DNA of 64,000 nt from Flavobacterium sp. I3-2 (lineage in GTDB: Bacteria > Bacteroidota > Bacteroidia > Flavobacteriales > Flavobacteriaceae): positions 868,001-932,000 of the forward strand of contig NZ_CP058306.1 of NCBI RefSeq assembly GCF_013389595.1, read 5' to 3'. Within the stretch, counting starts at the first letter, position 1; the number at the start of each line of letters is the position of its first letter. The translations under genes and the position numbers were made by a program. A model generated the notes under the pieces. It worked only from the letters and a program-made list of their open reading frames with translations. It ran no database searches and was not told the origin of the DNA. This document shows positions 9,506 through 17,170 of this stretch, in pieces.

Positions 9506-10192
9506 ATGATTCGCAAGATTTTTAAATTCATATTTAAAGTAATTTTATGGTTTTTTGGACTATCGATTGGCTCGACTATTCTGTTTAAATTCATACCTGT
9601 TCCATTTACACCATTAATGTTTATCAGGACTTTTGAACAAATTTCGACAGGTGAAAAAGTGGTTTGGAAACACGATTGGATTAGTATCGACGAAATGCCA
9701 ATTAACATTCAAAAAGCAGTTATTGCAAGCGAAGATGGTAAATTTACCTCTCATAACGGATTTGATTTTGATGCGATTGAAAAAGCTTATAAAAACAACC
9801 AAAAAGGAAAACGCGTAAAAGGCGGAAGTACGATTAGCCAACAAACCGCAAAAAATGTTTTTCTATGGCCTGGACGTAGTTTCATCAGAAAAGGATTCGA
9901 AGCTTATTTTACTGTTTTAATTGAACTTATTTGGGGAAAAGAACGCATCATGGAAGTTTATTTAAATTCGATTGAGATGGGGAATGGCATTTATGGAATT
10001 GAAGCTGCATCAGAACATTGGTTTGGTAAAAAAGCAGAAAATTTATCTAAAAATGAAGCCGCAGCAATCGCAGCAATCCTGCCAAATCCGCGAGTTTACA
10101 AAGCTAAAAATTCTTCAGGATACATAAACAGACGAAAGAATGCTATCTCACGACAAATGAATCTTTATCCGAAACCGGATTATAATAAATAA
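9506..10192 (+). CDS. mtgA: Monofunctional peptidoglycan transglycosylase
   Basis: A 228-residue GT51 glycosyltransferase that polymerises lipid II into glycan strands at the inner membrane. A single N-terminal membrane helix (~residues 5-30) anchors the catalytic domain. The catalytic Glu76 is in the ASEDGKF motif, followed by GGSTISQQTAKN (motif 2), a basic segment FIRKGFEAYFTVLIE, the KERIMEVYLNSIEMGNGIYGIEAAS motif region and LPNPRVY. No transpeptidase domain is present, as expected for MtgA. It stands alone between two terminators. Confidence 0.92.
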   Translation: MIRKIFKFIFKVILWFFGLSIGSTILFKFIPVPFTPLMFIRTFEQISTGEKVVWKHDWISIDEMPINIQKAVIASEDGKFTSHNGFDFDAIEKAYKNNQKGKRVKGGSTISQQTAKNVFLWPGRSFIRKGFEAYFTVLIELIWGKERIMEVYLNSIEMGNGIYGIEAASEHWFGKKAENLSKNEAAAIAAILPNPRVYKAKNSSGYINRRKNAISRQMNLYPKPDYNK

Positions 10193-10196
10193 AAGC

Positions 10197-10231
10197 AAAA
10201 GCTATTTCAAATGTAACGAAATAGCTTTTTT
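10197..10231. terminator. Bidirectional terminator between mtgA and dinB
   Basis: AAAAGCTATTTC and GAAATAGCTTTTTT form a long stem between the convergent stops of mtgA and dinB, with A and T tracts on either side. Confidence 0.88.
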
Positions 10232-10233
10232 GT

Positions 10234-11307
10234 TTAAAAATTAAAGCGCAATTGAATGAGTTTAGGTTTGGTTTCTTTGTTGTTTAAATTTGTCATTGAA
10301 ACACCAATTAAACGCACAGAATTCCTAAGCTTTTCTTGATATAACAATTTCAATGAAGCATCAAAAATTAAATCTTTATTGGATATAAAATAAGGTAAAG
10401 TTTCGCTTCTAGTTTGAACAGTAAAATCGCTATATTTAATTTTCAACGTAATTGTTTTTCCAGAAACACCTCGTTTTTTTAATCTAAAATCCAATTCTTC
10501 AGCAATAAAATTTAATTTATCTTTCAGGAAAACTTCCGAAGTTAGATTGGTTTCAAATGTACGTTCGGCTGCAATTGATTTTGGAATTCGATTGGGTTGC
10601 ACGGGTGAATTGTGAATTCCACGAGAGATATTATAATAATGCTGCGCTGAATTTCCGAAATGTTCTTCAAGAAATTCTAAGGTTTTTTGTTTTAAATCTA
10701 ATCCTGTAAAAATTCCTAAATGATACATTTTATCAGCTGTTTTTTGCCCGATTCCAAAAAACTTTTTTATTTCTAAAGTTTCAATAAAAGATTCAATTTC
10801 ATCGGGATTAATTGTTTTTTGACCATTTGGTTTGTTGTAATCCGATGCAATTTTTGCAATAAACTTATTGGTTGAAATTCCCGCTGAAGCCGTTAAACCT
10901 GTTTTTTCAAAAATCTTTAAACGAATTTCTTCAGCAATTAAACTCGCACTTTTCATTCCTTTTTTGTTTTCTGTAACATCTAAAAAAGCTTCGTCTAATG
11001 AAAGTGGTTCAACTAAATTGGTGTATTCATAAAAAATAGAATGTACCATTTTTGAAATTTCTTTGTAACGTTCAAATCTAGGTTTTACGAAAATCAAATC
11101 TGGACAGCGTTTGATTGCAACTGAACCTGTTAACGCACTTCGAACACCAAATTTTCGAGCTTCATAACTCGCTGCCGAAATCACACCTCGGATTTCATTT
11201 CCGCCAACAGCAATTGGTAACCCTCTTAATTCAGGATTATCAAGCTGTTCTACAGAAGCATAAAATGCATCCATATCAATATGTATGATTTTTCGATAGG
11301 TCGGCAT
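10234..11307 (-). CDS. dinB: DNA polymerase IV (Y-family translesion polymerase)
   Basis: A 357-residue Y-family polymerase used to copy past damaged bases. The metal-binding carboxylates are visible as Asp11 and Asp13 in HIDMDAFYASVEQ and Asp105/Glu106 in PLSLDEAFLD. The thumb helix-hairpin-helix (KKFFGIGQKTADKMYHLGI, ~residues 180-198) and the little-finger domain follow. The C-terminal IQLRFNF resembles a beta-clamp binding motif. No LexA-type box was recognised upstream; the gene begins only 10 bases below a terminator. Length is usual for the family. Confidence 0.93.
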   Translation of the reverse strand: MPTYRKIIHIDMDAFYASVEQLDNPELRGLPIAVGGNEIRGVISAASYEARKFGVRSALTGSVAIKRCPDLIFVKPRFERYKEISKMVHSIFYEYTNLVEPLSLDEAFLDVTENKKGMKSASLIAEEIRLKIFEKTGLTASAGISTNKFIAKIASDYNKPNGQKTINPDEIESFIETLEIKKFFGIGQKTADKMYHLGIFTGLDLKQKTLEFLEEHFGNSAQHYYNISRGIHNSPVQPNRIPKSIAAERTFETNLTSEVFLKDKLNFIAEELDFRLKKRGVSGKTITLKIKYSDFTVQTRSETLPYFISNKDLIFDASLKLLYQEKLRNSVRLIGVSMTNLNNKETKPKLIQLRFNF

Positions 11308-11340
11308 AAAAAAAAAAGAATCTCAAAAAAAAGAGATTCT
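11308..11340 (-). terminator. Terminator after the Gcr-family gene
   Basis: AGAATCTC (11317-11324) and GAGATTCT (11333-11340) form a stem with an 8-nt loop; on the minus strand a run of nine T follows, ending right at the dinB start codon. Confidence 0.8.
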
Positions 11341-11345
11341 CAAAG

Positions 11346-13385
11346 TTATAAACTATTTCTGTTTCTTGGTGGGAAAAAAAAGTGTGTTGGGTATTGTTTA
11401 AAATGACTCCAAACAGATTTTTGAAGAGAGAAAACTTCAAAGATTGGAATATCTCTAGAACGTAAAGCCAATCCCAAAGAAAGTGCAAAACTTACAATGA
11501 AGTTAAAGAAACCAATTAAAATCAATCCAACAATACACCAAATCCAAGTGGATAAAGTCAATGCGAAATCTGCGCCATAAGCTCCAAGAGCAATATTTCC
11601 ACTAGCAAATGTAATGTGACGAATATCTAAATTTAAACCTAAAAATATTCCAATTGAATGCGTGCTTCCCATAAAGATACCAAACCAAAAATTTGAGATA
11701 ATTCCAGGCCATTTTTGTTCTAACCAAGAAGCAATTTTAGCGGTTTTGGCAACTCCTAAACTACGTTTCAAAAAAGGATTTTCTTGAATTCGATAATAAA
11801 CCTGATTATGTTTGTTCTTATTAGAAACATTTCCTGAAATTATTCCTGACAAAAATAAAAAAACACCTGCGATTGAAGCGTGAAAAATAGCCGCAGATTT
11901 AACTGGGTTAACATCATTTAATAAGGTGTGCCATTTGGTATCTGTAATATTAATTCCGGTTGATAAATCAATCAGCCAAATCAATAACAAAGCAACTGGA
12001 AAGGCCAAAATTACGTTTCCAACAAAGGCAATGAATTGCGAACGAAATAATCGAGCAAATAAATGAGCGAACGCCTTGTGCTTTTCGGATGGTTTTTCAT
12101 TTGCTTTTAATCCTTCTTCGATAACTTTAATTAAAGTTGAAGCCGTCATCGCTGGCTGTTTCGTTGCTAAAGTAAAACCAAAAAGATAGATTAAAATAAA
12201 ACCAATCGAATAGTTCATACTGTACAAAAACGCAAAACCGAAATCGCTGGTTTCTGCTTTTGACATCAAAACTTTAATTACACATAAAAAACCTACAATT
12301 AAACCACCTCCTAAAGCTCCTTTGAACATTTTGAAATATTCATTTGCAGACTCAGTAATGTAATGTTCGCCCGTTTTGGCTGTATGCTGTGTGATTTCGT
12401 AAGAAATTAATTGGGTACTTTCTCCGATTAATTTTTTTACGTTGTTTTTATAACAATTATATTCAATCAGTTTTAATGAAAGATTTATAGATTGTCTGAT
12501 TTTATCAGATTCTTCGCGAACAATAAACAACGACAATAAAATTTCTACACGAATCAACTGTTGCCTAATTCTAAGTAAACTTTGATTCACTTTCATCGTA
12601 ATTCCAAATTTTGAACTATTCTTAAAAGCTTGTCTTACAAAATCAACACATTGTTTGTGAAGGATAACTAATTGTTTATAATTTAAATCGTTAGAATCTA
12701 CATAAGTAATTTCACGATTTCTTAATTGTTTTTCAATCTCTAGAAATTCTTTTTCTAAACCTAAAAAAGGACTTTCAAGATGATTATATTCCGGAACCAT
12801 TCGAATAATATTCGTTTCCATAGAACGACCGCTCATTCGTTGTGTAATGATACCGATTGCGTACATCACTTCAGAAAGTGCATCTTTTTTTATTTTATGA
12901 GCTGTGAAAACATCAGGAAGTTGAAGTACTTCAAAAAGTTCAATAAGTTCATTGTAAGGTATTTTATTTATCCAAATAAAATCGGTTTCCTTATAAAAGA
13001 CTTGGTTTAAAACGTATTCTAATGTTTCTTTTTCAGGTTGATAAGGTAATATTTTTAAGGAGATTCGTTTTCTGATTTCATAAATAAAATCAGAATCTTG
13101 TATAATACCAGCATCAGAAATCATACGACTAAAGCTTCTTCCACTTAAAAGATTTTTCAAATATTCTGCAAATAATAAACGGTGATTTTCGTTTTCGATT
13201 AAATGCGCTATCAAATCAATTAAAGTAACACTTTTTGTTTTTTTCGAATTTGACGGTCTAAAATAAGCTACTATTTCATACAGAAATATAAAATCATCAG
13301 GAAAAAGAACTTCGTCATTAACAACATATTTGTTGAAAATTTCGGAGATAGACGATGGTTTATTTTGCTTTCTAAATAATTTCAT
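11346..13385 (-). CDS. Gcr-family (SpecificRecomb) multi-pass membrane protein
   Basis: A 679-residue protein that matches the family called site-specific recombinase, named after gonococcal gcr. The N-terminal half (~1-350) is helical and soluble-looking. The C-terminal half has about seven hydrophobic segments between ~355 and 660 (for example GALGGGLIVGFLCVIKVLM, IAFVGNVILAFPVALLLIWL, STWIWCIVGLILIGFF). I see no tyrosine or serine recombinase active site, so the recombinase name is probably wrong and the protein is more likely a membrane protein of unknown role. It is divergent from the CYTH gene with 42 bases between. Confidence 0.75.
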   Translation of the reverse strand: MKLFRKQNKPSSISEIFNKYVVNDEVLFPDDFIFLYEIVAYFRPSNSKKTKSVTLIDLIAHLIENENHRLLFAEYLKNLLSGRSFSRMISDAGIIQDSDFIYEIRKRISLKILPYQPEKETLEYVLNQVFYKETDFIWINKIPYNELIELFEVLQLPDVFTAHKIKKDALSEVMYAIGIITQRMSGRSMETNIIRMVPEYNHLESPFLGLEKEFLEIEKQLRNREITYVDSNDLNYKQLVILHKQCVDFVRQAFKNSSKFGITMKVNQSLLRIRQQLIRVEILLSLFIVREESDKIRQSINLSLKLIEYNCYKNNVKKLIGESTQLISYEITQHTAKTGEHYITESANEYFKMFKGALGGGLIVGFLCVIKVLMSKAETSDFGFAFLYSMNYSIGFILIYLFGFTLATKQPAMTASTLIKVIEEGLKANEKPSEKHKAFAHLFARLFRSQFIAFVGNVILAFPVALLLIWLIDLSTGINITDTKWHTLLNDVNPVKSAAIFHASIAGVFLFLSGIISGNVSNKNKHNQVYYRIQENPFLKRSLGVAKTAKIASWLEQKWPGIISNFWFGIFMGSTHSIGIFLGLNLDIRHITFASGNIALGAYGADFALTLSTWIWCIVGLILIGFFNFIVSFALSLGLALRSRDIPIFEVFSLQKSVWSHFKQYPTHFFFPPRNRNSL

Positions 13386-13427
13386 ATTTGAATATTTAAA
13401 TCGATATTTGAATTTCTAAAACAAATC

Positions 13428-13898
13428 ATGATGCTTGAAATAGAAAGAAAATACAAGGCTAAAAATACTACTTTTTTGAATGAAACTAAAATTTCATTTA
13501 AAATAAATCAAGGATATTTGAACTCTTCTGCTGAGCGTACAGTTCGCGTTCGAACCAAAGACAACAAAGGTTTTATCACTATAAAAGGAAAAAGTAATTC
13601 TAGCGGAACAACACGTTTTGAATGGGAGAAAGAAATTCCGTTTGATGAAGCTATTGAACTTTTAAAACTATGTGAAGATTATATCATTGAAAAAACACGA
13701 CATATTGTTATTTATGAGAATAAAACTTTTGAAATCGATGTTTTTGAGGGAAAAAATTCAGGCCTAATTATAGTTGAAGTTGAGCTCGAAAATGAAAACG
13801 AAAAAATAAAACTTCCAGAATGGATTGGCGATGAGGTAACTAGTGATGAAAAATATTACAATTCATTTATCAGCAATCATCCATTTTGCAATTGGTAA
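13428..13898 (+). CDS. CYTH domain protein (triphosphate tunnel metalloenzyme)
   Basis: A 156-residue single-domain protein. The family signature ExExK is at the very N-terminus (Glu4, Glu6 and Lys8 in MMLEIERKYK), followed by basic residues in TVRVRTKD and ITIKGKS, and acidic residues such as those in FEIDVFEG and VEVELENE that line the beta tunnel. These enzymes hydrolyse triphosphate substrates (tripolyphosphate or thiamine triphosphate); bacterial stand-alone members are often tripolyphosphatases. Start could be either of two adjacent ATGs. It converges tail to tail with the RlpA-like gene with no base between the stop codons. Confidence 0.88.
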   Translation: MMLEIERKYKAKNTTFLNETKISFKINQGYLNSSAERTVRVRTKDNKGFITIKGKSNSSGTTRFEWEKEIPFDEAIELLKLCEDYIIEKTRHIVIYENKTFEIDVFEGKNSGLIIVEVELENENEKIKLPEWIGDEVTSDEKYYNSFISNHPFCNW

Positions 13899-14282
13899 TT
13901 AATTTAAAATTCTAATCGAAACTTTTAATTTTCCTTTATTAGGATTATCACTTATTTTCATAAAAGCTTTTTGAGACAAATCGATTTCCATTCCTTTTGT
14001 AAATGGACCGCGGTCATTAATAACGACAATTACACTTTTGTTGTTTTCAAGATTTGTGACTTCTACCTTAGTTCCAAAAGAAAGTGTTTTGTGAGCAGCC
14101 GTTAACTTGCTATTTGAAAAAACACTTCCATCGGCAGTTTTTCGACCATTAAATTTATCGTGATAGTAACAAGCAAAAGCCTCACTTTTATAAAATGAGG
14201 CTTTTGATTTTGTTGATTTACAAGATGCAACTAAAAATAAAATTGCAAACAAGTAAACTATTTTTTTACAACATAAATTCAT
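13899..14282 (-). CDS. RlpA-like septal ring lipoprotein (double-psi beta-barrel), copy 2
   Basis: A 127-residue lipoprotein with lipobox LVASC (Cys21). Residues ~38-125 form a RlpA-type double-psi beta-barrel: YYHDKFNGRKTADG, LTAAHKTLSFGTKVEVTN, VVINDRGPFTKG and IDLSQKAF are the usual motifs, including the catalytic-type Asp in NDRGPF. RlpA domains act as lytic transglycosylases on denuded glycan strands at septa. There is no SPOR domain. It overlaps the previous gene, a paralogue, by 17 bases in another frame. Confidence 0.85.
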   Translation of the reverse strand: MNLCCKKIVYLFAILFLVASCKSTKSKASFYKSEAFACYYHDKFNGRKTADGSVFSNSKLTAAHKTLSFGTKVEVTNLENNKSVIVVINDRGPFTKGMEIDLSQKAFMKISDNPNKGKLKVSIRILN

Positions 14283-14868
14283 CTAAACTTTCTTGTAAAT
14301 CTAGTTTTGAATCTTCGTAATCTTCTGGTAAAACTTCAATTTTTACATTTAACGTTCCAGCTCCTTTGTTGTGTGTTATATCCAAAAAAGCTTGTTTTGA
14401 TAAATCCAACTGACGTCCTTTTGTAAAAGGTCCGCGGTCATTAACGGTTACAATTACTGATTCGTCATTTTCATTATTTGTAACTCGAATCTTTGAACCA
14501 AATGGTAAAGTTTTATGAGCTGCTGTATATTTTTTATTGCTAAAAATTTGCCCACTAGCCGTTTTCTTACCATTAAATTTATCGTGATAATAAGAAGATT
14601 TTGCGTTTTCATTTAATAATTCAACCTCATCTTCTAGTGCTAATAATTCAGAGTTAATTGACATTATTTCTGTCATTTCAGAAGTGCTCTCCATCATCAA
14701 ATCAGAAGTATCATTAACCGACAATGAAGCTAGCTCTTTTGAATAAACTTCAGTTTCATTATTTTTTTCTTGTTCAACTGTTGCGAATTGTGTATTATAA
14801 ACACCAAATCCAATTGCAGTAAGCAATAAAATTGACAAACTTAAAATGTGCGTTATTTTTTTATTCAT
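14266..14868 (-). CDS. RlpA-like septal ring protein (double-psi beta-barrel), copy 1
   Basis: A 200-residue protein from MNKKITH (14868). A longer reading from 14892 would use TTG and cover the AAAAGAAA ribosome-binding region, so it is rejected. A membrane or signal helix lies at ~5-25, then an acidic linker of ~70 residues rich in Glu, Ser and Met, and the RlpA barrel (SYYHDKFNGKKTASG, YTAAHKTLPFGSKIRVTN, VTVNDRGPFTKG, LDLSKQAF). Mature domain is close to that of the overlapping downstream gene, so the pair is a tandem duplication. One is anchored by lipid, this one probably by its helix or is periplasmic. Confidence 0.85.
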   Translation of the reverse strand: MNKKITHILSLSILLLTAIGFGVYNTQFATVEQEKNNETEVYSKELASLSVNDTSDLMMESTSEMTEIMSINSELLALEDEVELLNENAKSSYYHDKFNGKKTASGQIFSNKKYTAAHKTLPFGSKIRVTNNENDESVIVTVNDRGPFTKGRQLDLSKQAFLDITHNKGAGTLNVKIEVLPEDYEDSKLDLQESLDEFML

Positions 14869-14947
14869 AATCGTTTCTTTTAAATTCGGCAAACTAAATC
14901 AATAATTTTACCAAAGTTTTGTTCTGTTTCCAGAACTAATTAATATA

Positions 14948-15373
14948 TTATGCAAACCATACTGCCCAAGGAATTCTTGATAAAATTAATAACAATCCTA
15001 TGATGTAGAAAATAGCAAAAGGTTTGAATTTTGCATTTCCGTCTGCGATTTTTTTATGTTTTGACCAACCAATTGTAATTAATACAATTGCAATGATGTT
15101 AATTAACGGGTGTTCTAAAGCATATAATCGTAATGTAGAATCTTTCATTGCACTTCCCATACTTACTACAAGCGGAGAAACAAAATATAAGATTAAACCT
15201 AATAAAAGCTGAATATGAGAAAAAATCAAGGCAAATAAACCAATTTTACGATCTCTATCAACAAATTCTCTTTTAGTTGCTAATGCTATAATTGCGTTTA
15301 ATGATGCAATTAACAATAGTATAATAACTAAATAAGCTACACCTGAATGTGCCTCTTTTACAATGTTGTACAT
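14948..15373 (-). CDS. Four-helix membrane protein, cytochrome b-like
   Basis: A 141-residue protein with four hydrophobic segments (~10-30, 45-67, 86-104, 117-137). Histidines in or near helices (in KEAHSG, FSHIQL, LEHPL) could bind haem, which is why relatives are called cytochrome b; other relatives carry an unrelated ribosomal-protein name that the sequence does not support. It is conserved in Flavobacteriia as far as I recognise it, but no function is known to me. Single gene, no terminator clearly seen. Confidence 0.65.
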   Translation of the reverse strand: MYNIVKEAHSGVAYLVIILLLIASLNAIIALATKREFVDRDRKIGLFALIFSHIQLLLGLILYFVSPLVVSMGSAMKDSTLRLYALEHPLINIIAIVLITIGWSKHKKIADGNAKFKPFAIFYIIGLLLILSRIPWAVWFA

Positions 15374-15673
15374 AATTATTTTTATTGTTTGTTAGGTGGC
15401 AAAGATAACAATAATTACCAACTAACCTACACCTGTTTTTTTAAACAAAGGCAAATGTATTAATTATCAAGTAGATAACAAAATTTTAACTAAAATTTAT
15501 AACATTTTTTTAGGATTTAACTCGTTTAAAAACATCATTTTAAACAAAAAAATGTACTGATCATAAGGTTTTACAACTGTTGGAAAAATTAAATAAAATT
15601 ATTTTTTTAGATAACTCTAAAATTTAATTTTTAAAACATGAAAAAACATTAAATTTGTAATAAAATTTATAAA
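15374..15673. other. 300-base intergenic region upstream of the metal regulator
   Basis: A very AT-rich divergent region between the membrane protein gene and the DtxR/MntR-type regulator. I see no ORF, no RNA gene and no clear metal-box palindrome. The only recognisable element is the TAnnTTTG box at 15650-15657. Confidence 0.5.
15650..15657 (+). promoter_or_regulatory. Candidate -7 box for the mntR-zip operon
   Basis: TAAATTTG matches TAnnTTTG exactly, 16 bases upstream of the regulator's ATG. The -33 region lacks TTG, which is compatible with a regulated promoter. Confidence 0.45.
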
Positions 15674-16330
15674 ATGCTTAGTCATTCAGAAGAAAATTAT
15701 TTAAAAGCGATTTATCATCTTTCCTTAATAGAAGATTCTGGTGTTTCTACCAATGCAATTGCGCAGAAAATGAATACCAAAGCTTCGTCTGTAACGGATA
15801 TGATTAAGAAGCTTAGTGAAAAAGAATTAATCGATTATCAAAAATATCAAGGTGTCACATTGACTTCTGATGGGAAAATGCGCGCCAAAATGGTTATTCG
15901 AAAACATCGGTTATGGGAGGTTTTCTTAGTAGAAAAGTTAGATTTTTCTTGGGATGAAGTTCATAATGTTGCTGAAGAATTGGAGCATATAAAGTCAGAA
16001 AAGTTAATTAATAAATTAGATGCTTTTTTAGGTTTTCCTAAAGAAGACCCTCATGGAGACCCGATTCCGAATGCAAATGGAGAGATTTTTATATCCGAAA
16101 AGTTTTTGTTAAATGAAATGGAAGCTTCACAAATTTGTATTTGTGTTGGAGTAAAAGATACTTCTTCTGAGTTTCTTCAATATTTAGACCGTCAAAATAT
16201 TGCTTTAGGAAAAACTATTGTTGTAAAATCTAAAGAAAGTTTTGATAATTCAATGGTGATTGAAGTGAATAACAATGAAATTATGATTTCTAATAAAATA
16301 GCCAATAATATTTTGGTAAAAAGACAGTAA
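15674..16330 (+). CDS. Metal-dependent transcriptional regulator (DtxR/MntR family)
   Basis: A 218-residue repressor. Residues 1-65 are a winged helix-turn-helix (SEENYLKAIYHLS, STNAIAQKMNTKASSVTDMIKKLSEKELI), ~66-140 the metal-binding dimerisation domain (KHRLWEVFLVEKL, EELEHI, LDAFLGFPKEDPHGDPIP), and ~150-218 a C-terminal SH3-like FeoA domain. The family binds Fe2+ or Mn2+ and then represses uptake genes. It lies 2 bases upstream of a ZIP transporter gene, so the pair is an operon and the regulator probably controls it. Which metal it senses cannot be told from this reading. Confidence 0.9.
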   Translation: MLSHSEENYLKAIYHLSLIEDSGVSTNAIAQKMNTKASSVTDMIKKLSEKELIDYQKYQGVTLTSDGKMRAKMVIRKHRLWEVFLVEKLDFSWDEVHNVAEELEHIKSEKLINKLDAFLGFPKEDPHGDPIPNANGEIFISEKFLLNEMEASQICICVGVKDTSSEFLQYLDRQNIALGKTIVVKSKESFDNSMVIEVNNNEIMISNKIANNILVKRQ

Positions 16331-16332
16331 AT

Positions 16333-17154
16333 ATGAATGAGATTATTCAATATTTCGAAAGTATTAATCCTGTTTTGGCAGCCTTTTACGCAACTGTTTT
16401 TACATGGGCGATGACTGCTTTGGGTGCTGCAACAGTTTATTTATTTAAAAATCCGTCTAAAAAATTATTGGACGGAATGCTTGGTTTTACAGGTGGTGTA
16501 ATGATAGCGGCTAGTTTTTGGAGTTTGTTATCGCCAGCTATAGCAATGAGTCCGGGTGAAGGTTTTGTAAAAGTAGCGCCTGCTGCCATTGGGTTTGGTT
16601 TAGGTGCTTTGTTTCTTTTTGGGCTTGATAAAGTTTTGCCTCATTTACATTTAAATCACGATGAAGAAACTAAAGAAGGTATAAAAACACCTTGGCAAAA
16701 AACGACACTTTTAGTACTTGCGATTACACTTCATAATATTCCGGAAGGTTTAGCGGTTGGTGTTTTGTTCGGTGGTGTTGCAGCAGGAATTCCAGAAGCT
16801 ACAATTGCTGGTTCTTTAACTTTAGCAATTGGAATTGGTTTACAAAATTTACCTGAAGGATTAGCGGTTTCATTTCCGCTTAGACGCGCTGGTATGAGCA
16901 AAAAAAATAGTTTTTTATACGGACAAAGTTCGGCATTGGTTGAACCTGCTGCTGCTGTAGTTGGCGCATTGGCAGTCGGATTTTTCACTCCGATTTTACC
17001 TTATGCTTTGGCATTTGCAGCTGGTGCTATGGTTTTTGTTGTTATAGAAGAAGTTGTTCCTGAAACGCAACAAGGTAATAATTCTGATATTGCAACACTC
17101 GGTTTTGTTGGTGGTTTTATAGCCATGATGGTTTTAGATGTTGCTTTAGGATAA
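16333..17154 (+). CDS. ZIP-family divalent metal transporter
   Basis: A 273-residue, eight-helix transporter of the ZIP family, which moves Zn2+, Mn2+ or Fe2+ into the cytosol. The metal site is visible in helix 4 (HNIPEGLAVG, His134, Asn135, Glu138) and helix 5 (QNLPEGLAVS, Asn172, Glu175). A short His loop PHLHLNHD (residues 103-110) sits between helices 3 and 4. The gene is coupled to the DtxR/MntR-type regulator 2 bases upstream, which suggests manganese or iron, though ZIP proteins of this group often carry zinc. Confidence 0.9.
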   Translation: MNEIIQYFESINPVLAAFYATVFTWAMTALGAATVYLFKNPSKKLLDGMLGFTGGVMIAASFWSLLSPAIAMSPGEGFVKVAPAAIGFGLGALFLFGLDKVLPHLHLNHDEETKEGIKTPWQKTTLLVLAITLHNIPEGLAVGVLFGGVAAGIPEATIAGSLTLAIGIGLQNLPEGLAVSFPLRRAGMSKKNSFLYGQSSALVEPAAAVVGALAVGFFTPILPYALAFAAGAMVFVVIEEVVPETQQGNNSDIATLGFVGGFIAMMVLDVALG

Positions 17155-17170
17155 AAAGTCGGAAATAGAA

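Noticed and set aside
11346..13385. Mobile element or integrase locus based on the recombinase family name
   Set aside because: The protein is a multi-pass membrane protein without recombinase motifs, and no att-like repeats or cargo were seen nearby.
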